Positions 34,348 through 52,454 of a stretch of 64,000 nucleotides of DNA are shown here, one piece after another. Origin of the DNA: Euleptes europaea. Taxonomy: Eukaryota; Chordata; Lepidosauria; Squamata; Sphaerodactylidae. Under the pieces are notes generated by a model, which saw nothing but the letters and a program-made list of their open reading frames with translations, was not told where the DNA came from and did not search any database. Location: contig NC_079320.1 of NCBI RefSeq assembly GCF_029931775.1, forward strand, positions 55,383,521 to 55,447,520, read 5' to 3'. The number at the start of each line of letters is the position of its first letter. Position 1 is the first letter of the stretch. A program made the position numbers and the translations under genes.

Positions 34348-34895
34348 TTTTATTTTGATGAACAAAATATTTCTAAAATTAATTTCCAAGAAATATCTTG
34401 TAAGTAAACTACTTAACATGTACCAAAATACATGATGTAACTGTAAACTATTTCTTTAATTTTACTGATTGAAAGGCCCCCATGTCAAAAGGAATTGGCA
34501 TTGTTTTATATAGGCAGTTTGTATCTATACAGTCATCCTTAGGAAAACAATTATGGCACAAAATTGAATAATAGATTTAAGAGTTCATCATATTGCACAC
34601 AGTACAGGGAAGAGAGAGATCCTGCAGCTAGAGTAGCTCTTCTACAAACATGCTGATGACTGAGGTTTATTTTATGACTCTTACCATCCAAGAGCACAAA
34701 ATTATTAATATTCTTCAAACGTTTTATTGTTATACAACTAAACAAAAGTAGCCCTTTACTTCTCATTGACAACTGTAGTTAAGCTTTTATTATATCCTAG
34801 TGGACAAGTAAATAATCTGATATTCAACTCATGGCTGGCTTACCCATAATAGACCACCTTGATTTTCAGCCCATAGCATTTTGCCTTTGACATAT

Positions 34896-34947
34896 AAATT
34901 ATTTTATAACTTTGAATAACTTTATTTGAATGTAGTGATACTTTCCT
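34896..34947 (+). repeat. 52-bp perfect direct repeat, copy 2
   Basis: Identical to 34296-34347. Its right flank becomes GC-richer, with a C-run and A-run near 34986-35004. Confidence 0.95.
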
Positions 34948-36201
34948 GGGCAGCCCTGAGCTCGGATTGGTTGGATCACAGTAAGCCCCCCCCCCAAAAA
35001 AAACCCAACCTTTTTGGAGGTAAGTAATGAAAGGCCCATCTGCAGTTCAAGCCTATGGTGGAACTACTGACAGACAAATACACCATCACAGATGTTAGTC
35101 ATCTAGACCAAAAAGCAGTGGGCACAGCAGATGCATGTGGACAATTCCCCCTTCTGCCCCACTGCAACATGTAGAGAGGGAAAGTAAAGCCTGTGTGCTC
35201 TTTGTATTCCCCCTAATGGTCAGAAGTGCTGTTTGTGCATATCCATACCTGGGGATGGGAAGAACAGGGAAGACTAGGTTTTTACTAAGGCCCATAGGAC
35301 TCCTGCTGCAAGTGCATCAGGCCAAACTTTCCCAGAGGGCAAAGTAATCCTAGATGCCTGTTCCCAATGGAGATTAATCTCAAGAAGAAAAATGTGAGTG
35401 CTGTTCTGAAGGTAAAAACCTCAGGCACAAACACAATTTAGGTGCTTTGTGTGTACATATCAATTAAACTCTCATACCATGCAATCTTTTAAAAAATCCA
35501 GAAGTCAGTAGTATATGAAATTTGTAACAAGTTTTGCACAGCCTGTAAGAAAGTCACAAAAGAGAGCTGCCAATTTTTTTATGTAACAACTGCCCACTTA
35601 AATGATGAATCATCTGTTGTAATTACTGAAGAAATACAACCTTACTATGTAGATTGCATAATGAGGATGGGAAGCAGTTGCAGATGGATGCAAATATGTT
35701 GTGAACCCCAGTTTGTCTATTTCATGAAATGGGACATAAATAAAACTGCAAATACTTTTGTCCTTCTTAATACATTTGATAACGTCCTGATATGGGTGGT
35801 CATAGGGAAAGTATACAAATATGTAACAATTCTGAAACTTTATGGTAGTAGTGCCTTATTAAGGAACAGAAAATGAATTTATTAGTTACTAGAGGATTAT
35901 ATTTTCTTCAAGGAACCATAGAATAAAACTTGTGCAGAACGATGCTTTTTATATTAGGGAAATGTCAGATATTAGGTGTGATGAAGGTGATGCAGACTCC
36001 TAACAGCATATGTTAAGGTAATCTGTGTAAATATAGAATTAAACATTGTAAAGTGACTTGATCAATGATGCTTAAGTTCTCCTAAATCTGTGCTGGATAA
36101 TGGCCATAATTAAACCACTGTAGACTCAAATTTGTTTTCCAAATTTCTGTTGTTTGCTAGAATGTAACTTAATTGTATAACAAAACTGAACTGCCCTTCT
36201 C

Positions 36202-36207
36202 ATTAAA
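36202..36207 (+). terminator. WDR17: Candidate WDR17 poly(A) signal (ATTAAA)
   Basis: ATTAAA is followed within 20-40 bases by a TG-rich downstream element (tgtgtgtatg). It is the last plus-strand signal before the convergent SPATA4 3' end. Earlier AATAAA motifs are alternatives. Confidence 0.4.
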
Positions 36208-36405
36208 ATATTTTATAATGTGTGTGTATGCATCTGTGTTTAATTCGCCAAACAAAAAATACTACCGTTTCTGAAATGAGATTTTAGTAACACGAAAGAA
36301 CTAAAATGGTAATCTACCAGTACAACTTGAGAGCATCTTAAAATGCAGTACCAGTCATAAACAGTCAACTTGTAGATGAATGCCTGAATCCACCTAAGAA
36401 GCAGT

Positions 36406-36411
36406 TTTATT
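36406..36411 (-). terminator. SPATA4: Candidate SPATA4 poly(A) signal (AATAAA)
   Basis: On the minus strand an AATAAA lies about 190 bases after the SPATA4 stop codon. It is the first canonical signal downstream of the gene. It would give a short 3' UTR ending near 36385, about 180 bp from the end of the convergent WDR17 transcript. Confidence 0.5.
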
Positions 36412-36599
36412 CAATTACCTCAGGATGCAAGGACAAATGCAGGGTGGTATCTCTAAACAGAACATTTCCACTGGAACATGTCTAAAAGGTAAGATTCCTG
36501 TAAAAGAATCCTGTGTTGCAGCTTTCTAGCTCAGCATGCTTTGTTGAGCGTTTTTTCCAACGAGGTAAAGAAGTTTGATCATAAGGCTTGCATGTAGTC

Positions 36600-44783
<8,184 letters not shown>

Positions 44784-45060
44784 GGCGGCTCCTTCCCGGT
44801 CAGGCCTGAGGCGCATCAAGACGAGGCTCCGCGGCGAAGCACCGCCGGCACCATTGGAAGCGTCCTAGGTAGCCATAGCAACGGTAACCAAGGCGACCGC
44901 CGCTCCGCTTGCGCGGCCCGTTATTCCCCACCCAACGGAACGAGCGTGGCCGCGATACGCATGCGCCGAGCGCCCGGTCGGGGGGGTTCTAGATGCGCGC
45001 GCATTCGCGGCGACCGTTGCCGTTAGGGAGGCCTGTTTGCTACGAGGGAGGCGGAGCGTC
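44784..45060 (-). promoter_or_regulatory. SPATA4: SPATA4 CpG-rich promoter
   Basis: A GC- and CpG-rich block covers SPATA4 exon 1 and its upstream flank (about 44520-45060). It has no obvious TATA box. It contains a CCAAT box in gene orientation (ccattgg at about 44851), an RFX X-box, and CGCATGCGCC near 44957, an NRF1-like palindrome; ATGCGCGCGCAT near 44993 is related. This fits a TATA-less, broadly initiating promoter. The transcription start is not determined. Confidence 0.6.
44869..44882 (-). promoter_or_regulatory. RFX X-box
   Basis: GTAGCCATAGCAAC fits the X-box pattern GTNRCC-N(0-3)-RGYAAC with no mismatch and a 2-bp spacer. It lies 86-99 bp upstream of the SPATA4 start codon. A second imperfect half (GTAACC plus AGGCGAC) follows at 44885-44896. 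RFX factors drive ciliary genes, which suits SPATA4. Binding itself is inferred. Confidence 0.6.
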
Positions 45061-45365
45061 AGCTTGCAAAATAAGAGGCGGAGCTCTGCTTTGAGTGCGG
45101 AGGTTTTATTGGAGAGTTCTTAGATGTCACTCGGCTCCCACCCCCAGTCCCAAAAGAACCCGGATTTTGAAAAACAGGAGGAACAGCCCCCCCCCTCCTG
45201 TTATATAAGGGCTCTTTGGGTAAGACTCCCCCCCCCCACCCAAATAATTTTTGTAACTGTTGGGCTGGTGGACTATTTCGGGAATAAGATCGTATCAGAC
45301 ACAAGTGGTCCGTCTAATCCATCTCTGAAGGGCCACCAAAGAGGCTGAGGCGTCCCCTTGAGATT

Positions 45366-45571
45366 TAAGGTTGCCAACCTCCAGGTACTAGCTGGAGATC
45401 TCTTGCTATTACAACTGATCTCCATCCAATAGAGATCAGTACACCTGGAGGAAATGGCTGCTTTGGCAATTGGACTTTATAGCATGAAAGTCCCTCCTTT
45501 CCCCAAACCCCACTCTTCTCAGGCTCCGCCGCAAAAATCTGCCCATGGCGGAGAGGGACCTGGCAACCCTA
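45366..45571 (-). mobile_element. hAT-type MITE
   Basis: Ends taaggttgccaacctcc...ggacctggcaaccct-a. The 8-bp target duplication is ttgagatt / ttgatatt (one mismatch). Confidence 0.8.
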
Positions 45572-45710
45572 TTGATATTGCCTTGTATTCTTGCTATTAG
45601 GTTTTATGCCTCTGAATATGAAGGTTCCACTCCGTCAATCTATCTAATCCAAAAATAACTACTACCAAAGATTGTACTGTCTCTGAATACGGAGATCATA
45701 GCGTGATGAG

Positions 45711-46132
45711 TAGGGTTGCCAGCTCCGGGCTGGAAAAACCTGGGTATTTTTGGGACAGAGCCTGAGGAGGGCAGGGTTTGGGGAGGGGAGGGAATTCAAT
45801 GCCATAGAGACCAATTGCCAAACTGGCCATTTTCTCCAGGTGAACTGACCTCAATCGGCTGGAGTTAGGGTTGCCAGGTCCCTCTTTGCCACCGGCGGGA
45901 GATTTTTGGGGTGCAGCCTGAGGAAGGTGGGGTTTGGGGAGGGGAAGGACTTCAATGCCATAGAGTCCAATTGCCAAAGTGGCCATTTTCTCCAGGTGAA
46001 CTGATCTCTATCGGCTGGAGATCAGTTGTAATAGCAGGAGATCTCCAGCTACTACCTGGAGGTTGGCAACCCTAGCTGGAGATTAGTTGTAATAGCAGAT
46101 CTCTAGCTAGAACCTGGAGGTTGGCAACCCTA
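45711..46132 (+). mobile_element. hAT-type MITE carrying a second copy of itself
   Basis: Outer element tagggttgccagctccggg ... gttggcaaccct-a, with a perfect 8-bp duplication gtgatgag (45703-45710, 46133-46140). A sister copy is inserted at 45866-46074. Confidence 0.85.
45866..46074 (+). mobile_element. hAT-type MITE, inner copy
   Basis: tagggttgccaggtccctct ... ggttggcaaccct-a, inserted in the outer copy with duplication gctggagt / gctggaga. Confidence 0.85.
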
Positions 46133-46139
46133 GTGATGA

Positions 46140-48357
46140 GTGTAGTTCCAGGAAAGGGTAGATTTGTTGAGTGGGTGAATGTTTGCTGGAGTCAAAGTTG
46201 CCTGTAAAATAGCCAACAGAATCTACTGCTTGGCTCTTAATTGCCATGAAACCTACAACCAAATGAGTGAGTTTACAGTCTTGGTCTATTGCCACAAACC
46301 ATACCCCTTTATTTGTTTATTGTGTGGAAACTATGTACATTGAAAACCATGATAATTCCTTTCAAAGATATGTTTAGCATTGCGGGGGAAGGGGGTCTCG
46401 GACCACCGGAGGTATAAAGCAGTAACATCTTACTCATAGATACTAGGGTTAAACAACAGTCTTTAGGATGTAATAGGAGACAAGGGTGAAGTTGGTTCTC
46501 AGTTCCTTTTTCACACACCCTAGTTCCTTATTCAACAATCCAGCTACAACTACTCATGATGCTTTAAAAGCTCTGCAACCAAGGTAAGCTTTGGACTACC
46601 ACAAACAATACCTCTTCAAAATCAAGGACTCTTCCTTGCAAGGGCATATACACCAGCACCTGGTCCAAAGTCTGGTTTTAGTGCTAACTGCTCCAAAATG
46701 AGGTACATCACAGGAGAAATTAAATTTAAGAAGTGTGGGACAGCTACACCCTAAAATAAGTTTTGGGCCACCTCCAGATGCTGGGAACTCTGCCCTGCAA
46801 GTTGACAGGGTGCCTGATCTAAGGACTGGTTTTAGGTACCAAGAGCTTCTGTTTGTGTTAGCCTCAGGAAATGTACATGATTGTTGTTTTCTTGTACTAT
46901 TCAGTAAGGCATGTTTAGATTGGCTTACTAGATGTGATAGAGTAAGGATTTGCTAGTCAATCAATTGTCTAACACAATTTAAGCTATGCCTTGGACTATC
47001 TTGGTTATAAGAGGCTGATTTCAATTGTGGATGGCATACCCACAAATGTCAAGGAGTTAGCCAATTAGTTATTTGCTACTGTTAGCCTTTTTGCTTGCAA
47101 AGATCTGCACAAAATGCTTTCTGGGTACTAGTCAGTATGACAGAAACTAGTTCTGGAGTTGAAAAAATGGTACCATCAAGATCTGTTTCATGCCACACCA
47201 AATGTAGCAGATTGAAAATTAATTCACAGCAATGGTTGTTTGCAAAGTGTTTAAATAGGACAGGCAGGAAAGAAAATGACACCTGTTTGTTTTATTCTCT
47301 TTAATTTTGTATATGCATAGAGTTTATCTAACATTCCATAATTCTAGACACATATAGACATTTTGAACTAAAATATTACAAAACCAAACAATACTTCAAG
47401 AAACTAAAGAGCTTGTCCAGATGTACAAGCTCAAAGATTCCAACTGTTGTGTTTTTTGTCTTGAGCAACACTCTGTGACATTTGGGGGGGTCTCCCACAC
47501 TAGGAACTCTCTCCTTTACATGGTTTGTGTCTGCTTAAAATCTGTTGCTCTTGGCACCTGCGATAACTTCATTTTTTAGGCTCCAGCCTCCTTCCATGAA
47601 GGAGGAAGAGAGCAGATCAAGATAAAGTTACATCACGTAAAAGTATAAAACTGGAAGGGGGACTGATTCAATCCCAACAGTGTTCCTTCCTAGTAGGCTA
47701 AAGTGGCTGAGAGTGGATGGGAGTGAATGGAAATATTTATCAGTTGAAAAACCAGCAACAGTGAATAGCAGTCATCAGCTGGAAAATGCCATTCCTCTAT
47801 AACTGATACAGTAGCTGGATGAAAGATTTTGGAATCCCCCCAGCAGCTCAATTACAAGTTGCAACTGTATATTCCCTGTACAAAAAAAACACAACCCTCT
47901 GGGAAAGCCCTAAACAGAGCACAAATACAAGTTCTTTTTAAAAGCACAGTGGTTAATCAGCAAGTGCAAATTAAAACATATAATACCAGTGAGGCAAAAC
48001 AAAAGGGTTTAATGACCACGATACAGGGAGAAAGGGCTGACAACTATTTCAATAACTTGGAAGGCTGGGGAAAACATTGGTAGAGCCCATAACTCCCTTC
48101 TCCTAAGTGGAAAGCCTTACTCCACAGGAGAAAGTTTTCTCACCTGACAGAAAGGAGTCATAGAATCCAACCCATTGAGCTGAGGTGACTCTTCCAAAAA
48201 TGTGAGTGAAATTTAGAGTGTGAGAAATTCAAGATGGCCACCACCAAATGGTTATTTTAATATATTTTCTCTTACCAAAGTGGTTTTTATGTCCAAAAGG
48301 CATTTTGCTTGAGGCAGTCAGTGCTGTCTATGTAAAGTATCCATGAAGAGGTGTCAT
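46140..48357. other. Intergenic stretch without recognised features
   Basis: About 2.2 kb between SPATA4 and ASB5. I see no gene, no clear transposon and only weak internal similarity (aactctgccctgcaagttga versus cttccttgcaagggc). Confidence 0.4.
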
Positions 48358-48360
48358 AGA

Positions 48361-48972
48361 CTGACAGCCCATTCCTGAGCTTTCGGCGTGCGGGGATGGT
48401 GGGGAGGAGGCAGTGCTGCTGCGCCTCCTAAGAAGTTCCCCGCACGCCAAAAGCAGGAAAAAAAAGACTTTAAATGGCTTTTTTTGTGTAAAATGGGGCA
48501 AAAAGCCCCATAGAGAATAGCAAGGCTGCACCTGCAAAAAACCAGGCATAGCAACGCCATTCTTGGCACCAGCAACCGGGGCTAAAAGGGGACAGGAGGC
48601 TGCCTAACAGCAGCTCCTCCCCACAGAACGCCCCGGGAACTCCTCCCGAGATGTTTGAATGTCCCCCAGAACGCCGGTGTGGGCCTTTACACTGGTGGGA
48701 CGCCAGCGGAAGGTCCTACCGGCGTTCTGGGGTTGCGCTGCCACGGCGGTGTCCAGAGACCAGTGTCCGGGCCTCCATCCTGGCGCTGGGGCCACTAACG
48801 CCGGCATAAGTAGCCCATACGTCAACACGGAGGGCCCCAACGCTGGCGCAGGACCTTCCTGGCCTCCTAAGGTTTTTGCTCTTAAATGTCAGGTATGCAA
48901 CATGTCCCTGGGAGTAAGCCCTACTAAAGAGATCTGACTGGAATTCTGAGTAGACCTCTCTAGGATTGCGTT
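48361..48972. repeat. GC-rich dispersed repeat, unclassified, copy 2
   Basis: The complement of 9561-10180: cattcctgagctttcggcgt at one end, ctctctaggattgcgttt at the other. It is CpG-rich (ggcgttctggggttgcgctg). It includes the gagtaagccctact motif of the short repeat family near its right end. Confidence 0.5.
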
Positions 48973-49794
48973 TTACATTGTTTATGTTAAACCTTTACAG
49001 GAAATTTAATGTATTGTCATGATTTTTAACAATATTTTTGTATTTCTGTTGCTCATAGTGGTAACGCTAACACTGAAAACGTTAGTAATCCAGCTTTTCA
49101 GAGTCTGTATCTGCACCTGAGTCTACATCATCACTATGTGGTTACCTTGGTTACAAGCTGTTGACAGTGGAGAATTAGATAAATGCATATAGATCACGTT
49201 TCTCCTGAAGAACAAAACCAATGTATGCATGAAGATTTTCCCCACAGATCTGTCACATTTAAAAGATACATAATATGTGGGGTCATAATCTGGCCTTATT
49301 CATCACCCAGAGTGTTATGCACACATCAGGAAACTGTATTGATTAACTATTAGTCTCTGATGCCCCAGAAGTAAATTCTGCTCCCAATGTAACTTTCATT
49401 TGCTTATTTCTCATACATTGTGTTGCTCTGCTTCTCAAGGGATGGTCAAAAAGCTGTTGAGATCCTTTCTAACCTTTCTCCCTGAAGCATCTCCTTTATC
49501 GTAGCTGATTTTGCCCCCTCATAGCCAAAGGATGCAAGAATGCTGGAGTAGTCCTTCAGAAAACCCTGCAATGTGTTTAGTTATTTCAGCTTAAATATAA
49601 TGTAATAGATGTTGTTGAAGAACATTTGCTGAATCTCTGCGAGCTGAGTCACTCGGCCATGAATATGCTTACCATTTTGTTCTTGGTGATACACTGGTCA
49701 ACTGCATCATCTAATGATGATGCAAATTCATAAGGTAGTGTGTGCTCTGAAAATCTGGATGATTACTACATTTTTCAATGTTGCCATTTTGAAC

Positions 49795-50825
49795 ACTTAA
49801 ATCCAGTGATTGGAGCCATAAACAGATGACAGATCTTTGTACGAACCTGAAAAAATGTCCCTGGAATTAAAAAACAACAACATTGGGGGAGTTAAAGCCC
49901 CTCAAAATAAGAGAAGTAACACTTGTAGCTGTAAAAAGCAAATGGCATCAATGTCCATTGCTAGACAGCCATAAGAGGATTGACAGCCTTTAACCATTGG
50001 TTTCTGTCAGTAAAGGGCAGGTCCCTTTCCAAGGTTGTTTTGGCCTTTAAGAGAGGACTCATTGGGCCAGGCCCAGCAGCACCACTGTGTGACTTGCTAC
50101 CACACAACTTGTATTGACTGACTGCTTGCTACCAGGACTGACTGCTTGCTACTGTTGAGCCATCCCACAAAAGCCAGCATGGTATAGTGAATGGTTAGAG
50201 TTTCAGACTAGGGTATGGGAGACCCAGGTTCAAATCCCCACTCTGCCATGGAAGCTCAAAGGGTGAACTTTGGCCAGTCACATTCTCTCATCCTAACTCA
50301 CCTCATAGGGTTGTTGTAATGATAAAATAGGGGAGAGGTGGAAAGTTGCTTTGGGTCCCATTGTGGAATAAGGCTGGGTATGGTTGAAGATGGGAGGGGG
50401 ACTAAAAGGTAGGTTGTTTGGTGGTTGGAAAGGAGAGAAGGAAGCAGGGAAATGTGAGAATATGGGGGTTTGAGGAGGGGGGGAAGAGGAAAGAGTGTGA
50501 GGGATACAGCAGAAGTCAGGTGTCCCCCAAAAGCCCTTGCAGGTTTCCCACCACGCAACTGGGCCCAACACAGTGGCCACCACCACTCATCTAGGCCATA
50601 GTTTTCAAAGGTACAGGCTGCCTGGGAGAGGAAAGGAAGGAAAGCTGACGATGTGGCAGATGAAGGTAGGTTGGCTGGTGTGTGGGAAGGAGAGAAGGGA
50701 GCAGGAAAATGAGAGAATTCATGGGGAAAGAGGAAATAAGTGGGGGAAGGTAAAATAAGATGCCCCCTGCAAGTCCATGGGGGTCCCCGGCTTGTACATA
50801 AAATAACCCTTAAATGTTTGAACAA
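49795..50825 (+). repeat. Composite dispersed repeat, copy 2
   Basis: Same order of blocks as 1880-2850: gattggagccataaacagat, gacttgctaccacacaactt, an internal SINE at about 50170-50380, and a purine-rich tail with ggttggctggtgtgtgggaa. Confidence 0.6.
50170..50380 (+). mobile_element. tRNA-derived SINE (GTGGTATAGTGGTTA type)
   Basis: ccagcatggtatagtgaatg, gggagacccaggttcaaatc and gctttgggtcccattgtgg. It sits at the same internal place as the SINE at 2285-2512 in copy 1. Confidence 0.7.
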
Positions 50826-51403
50826 ACAAGATCAGAGCAAGTCTTTGTGGATTTTTTTTTATTGACAAAGTTGATTCATTGACCCAAAATACCCATAACT
50901 GTACTCCAAAATACCTTTCTGGGTATTCTGTAAGATAGATGTATTAAAATTACTTGTTTGTAGTGGCCTAAATTACTTGTTTGTAGTGGCTTAGCAATGT
51001 TTTCTTTTAGTTTTGGAACTGTCACCCCAGCCTGATATATCTTCCACCTTTCTAAGGCAGGCCTTAATAATTTTTTTCAGCTTAACAAGCCACCCCAAAC
51101 ATTTAGGATCCAAACTTTTTTTTCAGCCTTCAGGGGTTTATATTTTAATGATCTTACATTCTAATTGCTGCTACCACAAAACCTAATCCTAAAACCTTTA
51201 CAGTCTCCTGGCTTTTGTTTGTTTGTTTGTTTTGGAAACTATATAAAAAAGTGTTGTAGCATATAAATAAATATGGGTTAACCCTGGTTCTCATCACATC
51301 AAAAACCTAACCTTTTCTCCATGCCTAAATAAGCTTTGTACTTCTACTGAGAATGACCAAGAGGCACTGAAATGACTGCTGAAAATAATTTGGTGCCACA
51401 ATG

Positions 51404-51724
51404 AGAAGAAGAAGAAGAGTTGGTTTTTATATGCCGACTTTCTCTGCCACTTAAGCGAGACTCAGACCGGCTTACAATCACCTTCCCTTCCCCTTACCAC
51501 AACAGACACCCTGTGAGGTAGGTGGGCTGAGAGAGTTCTAAAAGGGATGTAACTTGCCCAAGGTCACCCAGCTGGCTTCATGTGGAGGAGTGGGGAAACA
51601 AATCCAGTTCACCAGATTAGCCTCTGCCGCTCACGTGGAGGAGTGGGGAATCAAACCCGGTTCTCCAGATCAGAGTCCACTGCTCCAAACCACTGCTCTT
51701 AACCACTACACCACGCTGGCTCTC
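51404..51724 (-). mobile_element. tRNA-derived SINE (GCCAGCGTGGTGTAGTGG type)
   Basis: Minus-strand copy: (GAA)n, atatgccgactttctctgcc to ttaaccactacaccacgctg. Well preserved. Confidence 0.87.
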
Positions 51725-52118
51725 CAATGAAATTTCTAGGTGCCATGGATTTGTCAAGCCCTGTTCTAAGCGTTAAAACAGGCATAATCTGTATCTGGGT
51801 TTCTTAGCAGTGAAACTGAGCTGCCAAAAGCAATTACAGTGGAGCCCAAGCAGGGGCAGGGGGATGCTGAACTCTTTCTCCCATGCCATTTTTTCTGATT
51901 GGGAAGGTGTTTGTGTTTTTCTTAATTGTGACTAAAAGCAGCCTGGGGGGGCCAAAGTCAGTAACTGAAATGGCATAAGGGAGAAATGAACCCTCAGTGT
52001 TGTATCTGGTTTTGCATCAAGATACCAAGACAGTGGTCAGACAGATGTCCCCATAATTTAGCTAGGAACCTTGTTATTTTGCCTCAGCTAATATTTTCAG
52101 AGAATGAACAGATTCTGC

Positions 52119-52124
52119 TTTATT
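52119..52124 (-). terminator. ASB5: Candidate ASB5 poly(A) signal
   Basis: A minus-strand AATAAA lies about 205 bases after the ASB5 stop. It is one plausible end; further AT-rich signals lie downstream toward 50860. Confidence 0.35.
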
Positions 52125-52326
52125 AATTTATGTAAGCACCTTGTCACTGGGCTGCTCAAGAAAACTTTCAAATATTTGTTGCACCATGATCATTTCATGT
52201 TGCTATTAAAGACACTTGTTAGCATGTAAAAGTCTATTTATGACATCTTCCCCATCCCAACAGATGTTTATGTGCAACATACAATACAACACTTGTTTAT
52301 CAAGTCTTTCAAAACTACTTGCTACT

Positions 52327-52454
52327 TTATCTGTACTGCAAGAACTCCTTCAATATGGTTGGCAACTGGAGTTGTGGCACAAGGTCTAATCTGGCTCTTC
52401 CTATACAGTTTCGGATGCATAGTCTGCACAGCTGGCAAAGAGAACATGGGGTAG
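52327..52454 (-). CDS. ASB5: ASB5 exon 7 (terminal, SOCS box)
   Basis: 128 coding bases from acceptor ttgttacag to TAA at 52327-52329. It encodes TPCSLCQLCRLCIRNCIGRA, RLDLVPQLQLPTILKEFLQ and YR. The L/C spacing of the BC box (LxxxC) is intact. Confidence 0.96.

Larger units (their letters stand above)
33665..36225 (+). other. WDR17: Probable WDR17 3' untranslated region
   Basis: AT-rich DNA with few recognisable transposons follows the WDR17 stop. AATAAA motifs occur near 35739 and 35923, and an ATTAAA at 36202-36207 lies just before a TG-rich stretch. I infer a long 3' UTR with one or more poly(A) sites; transcript data would be needed to choose. A perfect 52-bp duplication sits inside it. 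Confidence 0.5.

Noticed and set aside
50293-50825. Minus-strand open frames of 97 and 175 codons
   Set aside because: They fall in the composite repeat and give proline/serine-rich low-complexity translations.
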